From CAZMSQ01 sp964569025 (GTDB lineage Bacteria; Bacteroidota; Bacteroidia; Chitinophagales; Saprospiraceae), in assembly GCA_964569025.1 (NCBI GenBank), contig CAZMSQ010000010.1:1-64000 (forward strand): DNA of 64,000 nucleotides, given 5' to 3'. The notes below the pieces were generated by a model. It was not told where the DNA came from and did not search any database. It worked only from the letters and a program-made list of their open reading frames with translations. The position numbers and the translations under genes were made by a program. Of this stretch, positions 27,615 to 35,048 are shown piece by piece. Positions within the stretch are counted from its first letter, which is position 1. Each line of letters starts with the position of its first letter.

Positions 27615-29171
27615 TTATCCTCCCCAACCTTCCCTGTCAAGACTGCGATACTGAATGGCACCGGCAAGGTGCTCCATTCGAATTTGTTCGCTGCCTTCGA
27701 GATCAGCGGCGGTGCGTGCCACCTTGAGAATCCGGTCATGGGCTCTCGCTGAGAGCTGGAGACGTTTCATGGCAGTTTTCAGAAGGTTGGCGCTGGCACT
27801 ATCAAGGGTGCATACCTCACGGACCATCCGGCCGTTCATCTGCGCGTTGCAATATACGCCTTTCCCCTGACCAAAGCGTTTTCCCTGCCGCTCTCTGGCA
27901 AGGAGTACCCGTTTTGCGATGTCTTCGCTGCTTTCAGCGGGAATAGACCCACTCAGCAACTCATCGTGAGAAACGGGGGTCACCTCTACATGTAAGTCAA
28001 TCCGATCGAGCAATGGGCCGGAAATCTTATTGAGGTAGCGCGTGACCACCGCAGGAGAGCAGACACATTCTTTCTCGGGGTGATTATAATATCCGCAGGG
28101 GCACGGATTCATAGAGGCGACGAGCATAAAACTTGCCGGATAATCAACACTGACTCTGGCTCTTGAGATTGTCACCATTCGCTCTTCCATGGGTTGCCGC
28201 AGGACTTCCAGCACGCTTCGCCTGAACTCCGGCAATTCGTCCAGAAAGAGCACTCCGTTATGAGAGAGGGAAATTTCTCCGGGTGCCGGCATGGAGCCCC
28301 CTCCGACCAAAGCCACATCGCTGATTGTGTGGTGGGGCGAGCGAAACGGGCGGGTGGAAATCAGGGATGCATCTGAGGGCAGCAGGCCGGCAACGGAATG
28401 GATTTTTGTGGTTTCGAGGGCCTCATGCAAGCTAAGGGGAGGAAGAATTCCGGGGAGTCTGCGAGCCAGCATTGTCTTTCCGGCCCCCGGCGGACCAATC
28501 AAAAGCGCATTGTGCCCGCCGGCAGCAGCAAGTTCCAGTGCACGCTTGATGGTTTCCTGACCCTTGACATCGGCAAAATCGTGTTGGTTGTGGTTGCGCG
28601 ATTGGAAAAACTCGTCTCGCGTTTCGACAAATTGTGGCGTCATTGAGTGCTGACCTGAAAAAAACTGAATGGCATCTTTCAGGCTATCCAGGCCGTACAC
28701 CTTTAAATCGTTGACAATAGCCGCCTCACGTGCATTGGCCTTCGGAAGAAGCAACCCCTTGAATTTTTCCTTCCTCGCCTGAATGGCAATCGGTAAGGCA
28801 CCACGAATAGGGCGCAGGCTACCGTCAAGCGATAATTCGCCCATCATAACATACTCCCCAAAGTGGGTGCCCGGGATTTGCCCCGTGCTTGCGAGAATGC
28901 CCAGAGCAATCGGTAAATCATAAGCCGCCCCCTGCTTTTTGAGATCAGCAGGAGCCAGATTAATGACCAACTTGACTCTGGGAAACGTGTAACCAATATT
29001 GGAGATCGCTGCCTCAAGGCGCTGAAAACCTTCCCGGACCACACTGTCTGGAAGCCCGACAAGGTGATAAAAATTCAGGCCAGAGGAAACGGGGCCTCCG
29101 GCATTGACTTCAACAGTAATTGTGCGTGCATCAACGCCATGGACAGCGCTGGCAAAAGTCTTCGTCAGCAT
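27615..29171 (-). CDS. YifB/ComM-family Mg-chelatase-like AAA+ ATPase
   Basis: 518 aa, standard length. Lon-like/ribosomal S5-type N-terminal domain about 1-175 (NFYHLVGLPDSVVREG, GELSLDGSLRPI). AAA+ domain: Walker A GPPGAGKT at 226-233, Walker B LFLDE at 308-312, and the family Cys cluster NPCPCGYY...ECVC near 357-372. Mg-chelatase C-terminal helices about 420-515. ComM is a helicase that promotes branch migration during natural transformation; whether this organism is competent cannot be told. Promoter not clear. The permease gene lies downstream on the same strand. Confidence 0.93.
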   Translation of the reverse strand: MLTKTFASAVHGVDARTITVEVNAGGPVSSGLNFYHLVGLPDSVVREGFQRLEAAISNIGYTFPRVKLVINLAPADLKKQGAAYDLPIALGILASTGQIPGTHFGEYVMMGELSLDGSLRPIRGALPIAIQARKEKFKGLLLPKANAREAAIVNDLKVYGLDSLKDAIQFFSGQHSMTPQFVETRDEFFQSRNHNQHDFADVKGQETIKRALELAAAGGHNALLIGPPGAGKTMLARRLPGILPPLSLHEALETTKIHSVAGLLPSDASLISTRPFRSPHHTISDVALVGGGSMPAPGEISLSHNGVLFLDELPEFRRSVLEVLRQPMEERMVTISRARVSVDYPASFMLVASMNPCPCGYYNHPEKECVCSPAVVTRYLNKISGPLLDRIDLHVEVTPVSHDELLSGSIPAESSEDIAKRVLLARERQGKRFGQGKGVYCNAQMNGRMVREVCTLDSASANLLKTAMKRLQLSARAHDRILKVARTAADLEGSEQIRMEHLAGAIQYRSLDREGWGG

Positions 29172-29201
29172 AGGTTTGGTTTCTTTGGGGTGAAAGAATT
29201 A

Positions 29202-29232
29202 TTGTTAAAGGTAAGAGGTTTTCCTAAATTTG
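29202..29232 (+). promoter_or_regulatory. Upstream promoter P1: TTG-N20-TAAATTTG
   Basis: TTG at 29202-29204, exactly 20 bases, then TAAATTTG at 29225-29232: a full match to the Bacteroidota -33/-7 consensus. Transcription would start near 29239, about 170 bases before bamD. Confidence 0.65.
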
Positions 29233-29272
29233 TCCAATATTTCAACTGCCTAAGCAGTTTTTAAAGCATTCC

Positions 29273-29301
29273 GGAAGAGGGTATCCCAAATACTCTCTTC
29301 C
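29273..29301 (+). other. 12-bp hairpin in the bamD upstream region
   Basis: Bases 29273-29284 pair with 29290-29301 around a 5-base loop. All 12 pairs form in plus-strand RNA with one G-U (29280-29294); on the other strand that pair is a C/A mismatch. A smaller stem (AACTGC/GCAGTT) precedes it near 29243-29258. It could end a short RNA from P1, attenuate the operon, or act as a leader element. The tract after it is pyrimidine-rich, not a clean T run. Confidence 0.5.
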
Positions 29302-29373
29302 ACCTTCTTTCATCCCTTCTCACAAATCCTCATACATCTATGCACCCATTCCACTTGGGAGTGAGTTCTGCAA

Positions 29374-29404
29374 TTGACAATTCGCTCAAAAAGAAGTATT
29401 TTTG
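29374..29404 (+). promoter_or_regulatory. Proximal promoter P2: TTG-N20-TATTTTTG
   Basis: TTG at 29374-29376, 20 bases, then TATTTTTG at 29397-29404. The predicted transcript start is 29409-29412, at or just before the bamD ATG at 29412, so the P2 mRNA would be leaderless or nearly so. Confidence 0.7.
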
Positions 29405-29411
29405 CGCCCTT

Positions 29412-30227
29412 ATGCGAAAACGCCCATTCTCCATAACACTCATCGCTGTGGCCATGTTACTCTCATTGGCAGGATGCAAGACTGAGTTTGAAAAAATACG
29501 TGTATCCGGTGACGCTGAACAGCTGTACCGGAAGGGCATCGAGTACTATGAGGAGGGCGACTATCTAAGGGCACAGACGTTACTAGAATTGGCTATACCA
29601 AGCTTCAGAGGGCGCCAAGAGGGCGAAGAGTTGTTCTTCAAATATGCCTACACGCAATACTATCTTGGTAAGTATATTCTCGCAGCCTACTATTTTGAAA
29701 ACTTTGCCAACTCCTTTGGCGGGAGTATTCTCAAAGAAGAAGCGGAGTTCATGGCGGCCTTCTCGAACTACAGGCTTTCCCCTTCGTTCAGACTTGACCA
29801 AACGTACACAGAGAAGGCCATCGAAGCTTTTCAGGAGTTTGCCAACACCTACCCCCAAAGCGACCGGTTGCTTGAGGTCAACAGATTGATTGATGAGATG
29901 CGACGAAAACTCGAAGAAAAGGCTTTTGTAAATGCGCAATTGTACTTCGACATCAGGCAATATCAATCGGCCATTCAGAGTTTTGAAAATCTGTTAAAAG
30001 ATTTTCCGGAAACGCTTTCAGCTGAAAAAGTGCGATACCTGATTGTCAGGTCGAACTTTCTGCTTGCCGATAACAGCATACTCGAAAAGCGCGCTGAGCG
30101 CTTTCGGGATACAATCGAAGCTTGTGAAAAATTTTTAAAGAAATATCCTGAGAGTGCCTATCTCGATGAACTCACGGACATTCAGGATACTGCACAAAAG
30201 AAACTCAAATCACTGGAAGATGTCTGA
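29412..30227 (+). CDS. bamD: BamD, outer membrane protein assembly lipoprotein
   Basis: 271 aa from the ATG at 29412. That start gives a clean lipoprotein signal (MLLSLAGC, lipidated C22) and fits promoter P2; the frame is open upstream to 29340. TPR repeats of the YfiO type run from about 35 to 265 (YRKGIEYYEEGDYLRAQTLLE; KYAYTQYYLGKYILAAYYFENF; YFDIRQYQSAIQSFENLLKDFP). It belongs to the BAM complex that folds beta-barrels into the outer membrane, facing the periplasm. First gene of bamD-rpoZ-coaBC-porD; the next gene overlaps by 8 bases. Confidence 0.92.
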   Translation: MRKRPFSITLIAVAMLLSLAGCKTEFEKIRVSGDAEQLYRKGIEYYEEGDYLRAQTLLELAIPSFRGRQEGEELFFKYAYTQYYLGKYILAAYYFENFANSFGGSILKEEAEFMAAFSNYRLSPSFRLDQTYTEKAIEAFQEFANTYPQSDRLLEVNRLIDEMRRKLEEKAFVNAQLYFDIRQYQSAIQSFENLLKDFPETLSAEKVRYLIVRSNFLLADNSILEKRAERFRDTIEACEKFLKKYPESAYLDELTDIQDTAQKKLKSLEDV

Positions 30228-30561
30228 AATCAAAGCCAAAGCGCAGGGACTGGATGCAAATATTCATGCGCGGAACATGGAAAAAATGGTCCACCAGACC
30301 CATAACATTTATGAGTCTCTTGTCATTATTGGCAAGAGAGCCAACCAGATTTCCGTAGGGCTCAAGCAGGAGCTGACCTCAAAGTTAGAGGATTTCGCCA
30401 CCCAAACTGAAACCATTGAGGAGGTGCAGGAAAACAAGGAGCAGATTGAAATCTCGAAATACTACGAGCGGCTCCCAAATCCTGCCATTATTGCCACCAA
30501 CGAATACCTGCATGGCGACTTGCATTTCCACTACAAGCAAATAGAGGAAGACGAGGATTAA
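30220..30561 (+). CDS. rpoZ: RNA polymerase omega subunit, Bacteroidota Rpb6-like type
   Basis: 113 aa from the ATG at 30220. Core NIYESLVIIGKRANQISV near 28-45 is the omega/Rpb6 signature, followed by the Bacteroidota-type acidic linker and QIEISKYYERLPNP near 79-92. It helps assemble and stabilise RNA polymerase by clamping the beta-prime subunit. Overlaps bamD by 8 bases and abuts coaBC (TAAATG). The gene order bamD-rpoZ-coaBC-porD is, from memory, conserved in many Bacteroidota, which supports the call. Confidence 0.88.
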   Translation: MSEIKAKAQGLDANIHARNMEKMVHQTHNIYESLVIIGKRANQISVGLKQELTSKLEDFATQTETIEEVQENKEQIEISKYYERLPNPAIIATNEYLHGDLHFHYKQIEEDED

Positions 30562-31785
30562 ATGTCCGGGGCTCAGCACATGCTTGATGGCAGGCGTATT
30601 CTGCTCGGCATAAGCGGCAGCATTGCCGCCTATAAGTCTGCCGCACTTACCAGACTGCTCATCAAAAGCGGGGCTGAAGTCAAGGTCGTCATGACCAAAG
30701 CAGCCACTGACTTTATCACCCCCCTTACCCTCTCTACGCTGTCCGGCCATCCGGTTATGCACGATTTATTTTCAGAATCCGGATGGCACGATCACGTTGC
30801 CTACGGAAGCTGGGCCGATGCAATGGTCATTGCCCCTGCAACTGCCAACACACTCTCAGGAATGGCAACTGGGCGTTGTTCCAATATGCTCGAAGCAACC
30901 TGGCTCTCAGCAAGGTGCCCCGTCTTTGTAGCCCCGGCAATGGATCTGGAAATGTGGCGGCATCCTACAACACAAAGAAACTGTGCCATTCTCGAACAAG
31001 ACGGAGTCAGGATTATTCCCGTAGGACGTGGAGCCCTCGCCAGTGGATTGCATGGAGAGGGCAGAATGGCAGAGCCCGAAGAGATAATTGATACACTGAA
31101 AGCATCGTTCCAATCAACAGGTTCACTTCAAGGGAAAACCGTCGTGATAACCGCCGGGCCGACGAGAGAATATATTGACCCGGTGCGGTTTCTCAGCAAT
31201 CCGAGTACCGGAAAGATGGGCGTTGCCCTCGCTGAAAGTGCTGCTTCAGCAGGCGCGGAGGTGCATTTGATTCTCGGGCCAGCAACCATCACACCCTCGC
31301 TTCATGCACAGATTCGAATAGTTCCGGTCCAAACAGCGCATGAGATGTATGAAGCTGCTGTCAGGTTATGGCCGCAGGCAGACATCGGTATTATGTGTGC
31401 GGCAGTCTCTGACTGGCGCCCACGCTCTATTGCAGCCGAAAAACTCAAAAAAAATGAGCCGACTCTGCATCTGGAACTCGAACGGACGCCAGATATCGCT
31501 CTTGAACTCGGCCGAACCAAAACCTCAATACAATATCTGGTCGGATTCGCGCTTGAGACAGAGCGTGAGCTGGACCATGCTCAAGACAAACTCACCCGAA
31601 AAAACCTTGACATGATTGTCTTGAACTCCCTCCGCGATCATGGAGCCGGATTTCAGACAGACACCAACAAGGTTACGCTCATCTTTTTAGGCGGAGAGGT
31701 GACCCCGCTTCCTCTCTACCCGAAACGAGTGGTTGCTGATCACGTCATTGCTGCCATTGCCTCACGCCTGACAACTGATTCATAA
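30562..31785 (+). CDS. coaBC: Bifunctional phosphopantothenoylcysteine decarboxylase / phosphopantothenate-cysteine ligase
   Basis: 407 aa. N-terminal flavoprotein decarboxylase (CoaC) about 1-185: GISGSIAAYKSA, the His in DHVAYGSWADAM, APATANTLSGMATG, and PAMDLEMW. C-terminal ligase (CoaB) about 190-400: TAGPTREYIDPVRFLSNPSTGKMG. These are steps two and three of coenzyme A synthesis from pantothenate, in the cytosol. The loop that usually carries the active-site Cys (LACGxxGxGRM) reads LASGLHGEGRM here, so the Cys is a Ser. I recall similar wording in other Bacteroidota, so this may be lineage-wide. The start abuts the rpoZ stop. Confidence 0.93.
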   Translation: MSGAQHMLDGRRILLGISGSIAAYKSAALTRLLIKSGAEVKVVMTKAATDFITPLTLSTLSGHPVMHDLFSESGWHDHVAYGSWADAMVIAPATANTLSGMATGRCSNMLEATWLSARCPVFVAPAMDLEMWRHPTTQRNCAILEQDGVRIIPVGRGALASGLHGEGRMAEPEEIIDTLKASFQSTGSLQGKTVVITAGPTREYIDPVRFLSNPSTGKMGVALAESAASAGAEVHLILGPATITPSLHAQIRIVPVQTAHEMYEAAVRLWPQADIGIMCAAVSDWRPRSIAAEKLKKNEPTLHLELERTPDIALELGRTKTSIQYLVGFALETERELDHAQDKLTRKNLDMIVLNSLRDHGAGFQTDTNKVTLIFLGGEVTPLPLYPKRVVADHVIAAIASRLTTDS

Positions 31786-32715
31786 ATGCTCTCTGCCATG
31801 CGTATTTCCATTCTCATTATTCCCACCATTGCCATCTTGCTGCTCACCAGCCAGAAGTCTGCCATTGCTCAGGAAATCCGGGCAACAGTCAATATCAGCA
31901 CGCCAAAACTCCAGAAGGCAGATCCTCAGGTTTTTGAAACTCTCAAACGATCTATGGAAGAGTTTTTCAACAATACTGCCTGGACAGATGATGAGTTTCA
32001 GGAAGACGAGCGCATCGAGGTGCAGATTCAGATGACCATCACCGAAGAGGAATCCGACACACGGTTTAAGGCCGACTTAATTATGCAGTCTTCCCGCCCG
32101 GTCTACAACAGCAATGTCAATACCGTTGTATTTACCCACCTGGACCGCGATGTGCGCTTTGATTACCAGCAGTATCAGCCACTCATTTTCAGCCAGAATG
32201 CCTACAATGACAATCTGACCTCAATTCTCTCCTTTTACGCCTATCTCATCATTGGCATGGACTACGACACCTTTTCTCCGTTTGGTGGCGAGCCTTTCTT
32301 TTTGCTGGCCCAGCAGATCATGAATGCAGTCCCAACAAACGAAGCTGCGCAATTCAGGGGATGGATGGCCCGGGATGGCAACCGGAACCGCTACTGGCTC
32401 ATGGAGAATCTTTTGAACCCCCGAATCCGCCCCTTACGTCAGGTCATGTATGATTACCATCGGCTCGGCCTCGACCTGATGTACAAAGATCCTGAAACCT
32501 CCCGGGCAACCATGGCAGCATCACTCCAACTATTGGATAATGTCATGAGAAATTACCCAAATGCCATGATGTTACAGGCATTTGCCAATGCCAAGCGCGA
32601 TGAGGTAATCGAGATTTTCAAGAATGGAGAAAAAGCAGAAAAAGGTCAGGTCAAGAATACGATGATCAGGATTGATCCCGCAAATGCAGCCACGTATCAG
32701 CGGATTGGTTTTTAG
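31786..32715 (+). CDS. porD: PorD, type IX secretion system protein (DUF4835)
   Basis: 309 aa from 31786 (ATG directly after the coaBC stop); an ATG at 31798 gives a tighter signal peptide ending SAIAQ. Recognised from EIRATVNISTPKLQ at the mature N-terminus, LDRDVRFDYQQYQPLIF, and ILSFYAYLIIGMDYDTFSPFGG. This DUF4835 family is annotated PorD and found in T9SS-bearing Bacteroidota; its exact mechanism is not established. Periplasmic or membrane-associated. Its presence fits the T9SS cargo proteins elsewhere in the window. recN often follows in relatives, but not here. Confidence 0.88.
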   Translation: MLSAMRISILIIPTIAILLLTSQKSAIAQEIRATVNISTPKLQKADPQVFETLKRSMEEFFNNTAWTDDEFQEDERIEVQIQMTITEEESDTRFKADLIMQSSRPVYNSNVNTVVFTHLDRDVRFDYQQYQPLIFSQNAYNDNLTSILSFYAYLIIGMDYDTFSPFGGEPFFLLAQQIMNAVPTNEAAQFRGWMARDGNRNRYWLMENLLNPRIRPLRQVMYDYHRLGLDLMYKDPETSRATMAASLQLLDNVMRNYPNAMMLQAFANAKRDEVIEIFKNGEKAEKGQVKNTMIRIDPANAATYQRIGF

Positions 32716-32757
32716 CTATCCGAACTTCTAAATGCCTGAACGCGTTATTTATTTATC

Positions 32758-34428
32758 ATGATATTTTTCCTATCAAGAATATCCGTTCATGTGGGCTTCT
32801 CTCTGGCTCTTGCATTTTTCTGTGCAACAGGAATAGCCACAGGCCAGTCAGACTTTCGCCTCGAATGGGGGCCAGTTTTGAAAGCTCCAGACAACAGTGG
32901 TCTTCAAAAGGTCTTTCATGTGACCGACCAGGGATTTTCTGCGCTTCGCATCAAAGGGGCCAGTGATTTTTCAAGAGCCAAACTCTTTGTTGAACAATAT
33001 GATGCCTCATTTCAACTCAGGCAATCAACTCCATTCAAGCTCAGGTACAAAGGCAAAGACCTTCAGTATGTAGATTTGCTCTCGCTCGGTGGCACTTCTT
33101 ACCTCCTTACCTCCTACTTTAACAAATCGCACAAAAAAAATTACCTGTTTGCACAGGAATTCACTGAGCGCCAGACTGGTCTGAGTCCGAGGCTTCGCAT
33201 GATTGCAGAATTGCCTTCATATAATATGTTTCAAGAGGGATCATTTGGGATTCACACCTCTGAAGACACCTCATTTATTCTTATTCATGCCAGCATCCCG
33301 GAAAAGAAAAACGACCCCGAACGCTTTGCTTTTTTCGTGTATGATAACACAATGGAGCGAATTTGGTCTAAAACTGTCCGTTTGCCGTATCCGTCCGGAC
33401 AATATGATGTTGAAGATATCCAGATTGACCAGGCCGGGAATGTCTACGTGTTGGGCCTTGTTTATGACGGCGGAAAAAAATCCGGGCGTCGGGGTCAGCC
33501 CGGTTCAAAGTATCTGATAACAGCCTACCGGGCACAAGGAGAAGAGAAAAAAGAGTATTGGATTGGCCTTGATGATCGCTTCATAACTGACCTGACTTTC
33601 AAGGTCAATCCCTCGGGGCAGTTGATTTGTGCAGGATTTTATTCCGACCTTGGTACCAACAGTGTGAAAGGCACATACTACATGGTGATTGATGGGAGCA
33701 GTCAGGAAGTACTTCGCCAAGGACTTGAGCCCTTTGACATCGGATTTCTCACCACCCACCTGTCTGATTCAAAACAACGAAAAGCCATTGAAGCCTCACG
33801 GGCAGGGCAAGGCACACCGGAATTACTCAAATACTCTCTGAACGACTTGATCCTGAGGAGTGACGGCGGTGCCGTCCTGATCGCAGAGCAGTACTATGTC
33901 GACGAAGACCGTTTTTATTACAACCCGTATCGCTGGGGAAATGCCTTTTGGAACCCTTACTGGAATACCGGGTGGGGATGGCCCCGCTCTGGCTGGAATC
34001 GTGGCATGAACACTGTGGAAGTCGATTATTTCTTCAACTACAATGACATCATCGTCATCAACATCAGGCCTGACGGGAGTATTGAGTGGTCGTCCCGGAT
34101 TCCGAAGCTTCAGGAAACCGTAAATGATGGGGGCATGTACTCCAGTTATGCACGGGCTATTGGCTCATCCAGCATTCTCTTTCTCTACAATGACCATCCG
34201 GCCAATGCCAATCCTCAGGGATCACTTCAGGCTTTTACCGGAAACAGAGCCATGCTTATGCTGTCCAGCGTTGACCGAAGCGGTGTAGTCAGCCATTTCC
34301 CGCTCAGATCTGATGGAAGCGCCCGAGTTATGGCCCGCCCGAAATCGAGTAAACAGGTCGGAAGCCGTGAGCTCCTTCTCTACGGAGAATGGGGAAGAGA
34401 ATACCAGTTTGGCCGTTTGGTCTACTAA
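32758..34428 (+). CDS. Secreted protein of unknown function
   Basis: 556 aa. Signal peptide about 1-30 (LALAFFCATGIATGQ). The rest is beta-rich with no membrane helix and no T9SS sorting signal. Features seen: an aromatic, Trp/Tyr/Asn-rich stretch near 388-420 (YNPYRWGNAFWNPYWNTG), a possible repeating VYVLGLVYDGG / LICAGFYSD pattern suggestive of a beta-propeller, and a C-terminus with SRELLLYGEWGREYQFG. It lies 42 bases after porD and 10 before purN, so it is probably in the same transcript. I do not recognise the family; periplasmic or outer-membrane-associated is the best guess. Confidence 0.75.
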   Translation: MIFFLSRISVHVGFSLALAFFCATGIATGQSDFRLEWGPVLKAPDNSGLQKVFHVTDQGFSALRIKGASDFSRAKLFVEQYDASFQLRQSTPFKLRYKGKDLQYVDLLSLGGTSYLLTSYFNKSHKKNYLFAQEFTERQTGLSPRLRMIAELPSYNMFQEGSFGIHTSEDTSFILIHASIPEKKNDPERFAFFVYDNTMERIWSKTVRLPYPSGQYDVEDIQIDQAGNVYVLGLVYDGGKKSGRRGQPGSKYLITAYRAQGEEKKEYWIGLDDRFITDLTFKVNPSGQLICAGFYSDLGTNSVKGTYYMVIDGSSQEVLRQGLEPFDIGFLTTHLSDSKQRKAIEASRAGQGTPELLKYSLNDLILRSDGGAVLIAEQYYVDEDRFYYNPYRWGNAFWNPYWNTGWGWPRSGWNRGMNTVEVDYFFNYNDIIVINIRPDGSIEWSSRIPKLQETVNDGGMYSSYARAIGSSSILFLYNDHPANANPQGSLQAFTGNRAMLMLSSVDRSGVVSHFPLRSDGSARVMARPKSSKQVGSRELLLYGEWGREYQFGRLVY

Positions 34429-34438
34429 TCCTTCAGAT

Positions 34439-35041
34439 ATGGCTGCCGAAGAACGCCTTGCTATTTTCATGTCCGGTACCGGCACAAATGCCCTCCGCAT
34501 CATTGAGCATTTTCGGGGTCATCCGAACATCCGGGTCAATGCTCTGGTCACAAACAGATCGGATTCTGGAGCCGTGAAAATGGGGCTGGACGAAAAAATA
34601 GGTATTGCCATAATCTCGAGGTCAGAGCTTCAGGACGGGACAAAACTGATGAAATTTTTTAAGGATAAAGAAATCACGTGCATCGTCCTTGCCGGATTTC
34701 TGTGGTTAATTCCCGAATGGCTTATTCGGGCTTTTCCGTCAAGAATTGTCAATATCCATCCGTCCTTGCTCCCGAAGTATGGCGGAAAAGGAATGTACGG
34801 CCAGCATGTCCACCGAGCTGTTCTTGAGGCTGGTGATCCTCAAAGTGGTATCACCATTCATTATGTCAACGAGGCTTACGATGAGGGAGCCGTCATCTTT
34901 CAAGCTTTCTGCCCAGTCATGCCAGATGATACTCCACAAACTCTGGCTGCAAGAGTCCTTCAACTCGAGCATGCCCACTTTCCATCAGTCATAGAGGAGA
35001 TTTTAACGAAACCTGATGAAAACCTGTCTTTGGGTGAATGA
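34439..35041 (+). CDS. purN: Phosphoribosylglycinamide formyltransferase (GART)
   Basis: 200 aa from the ATG at 34439, 10 bases after the previous stop; the longer frame from 34313 lies inside that gene. Formyltransferase motifs: FMSGTGTN at 10-17 (phosphate loop), catalytic N106 and H108 in NIHPSLLPKYGG, and D148 in NEAYDEGAVIFQ. It transfers a formyl group from 10-formyltetrahydrofolate to GAR in purine synthesis. The first motif reads SGTGTN, as in other Bacteroidota, against SGxGSN in E. coli. Convergent with the giant gene ending at 35049, 7 bases apart. Confidence 0.93.
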   Translation: MAAEERLAIFMSGTGTNALRIIEHFRGHPNIRVNALVTNRSDSGAVKMGLDEKIGIAIISRSELQDGTKLMKFFKDKEITCIVLAGFLWLIPEWLIRAFPSRIVNIHPSLLPKYGGKGMYGQHVHRAVLEAGDPQSGITIHYVNEAYDEGAVIFQAFCPVMPDDTPQTLAARVLQLEHAHFPSVIEEILTKPDENLSLGE

Positions 35042-35048
35042 ATGGCAC

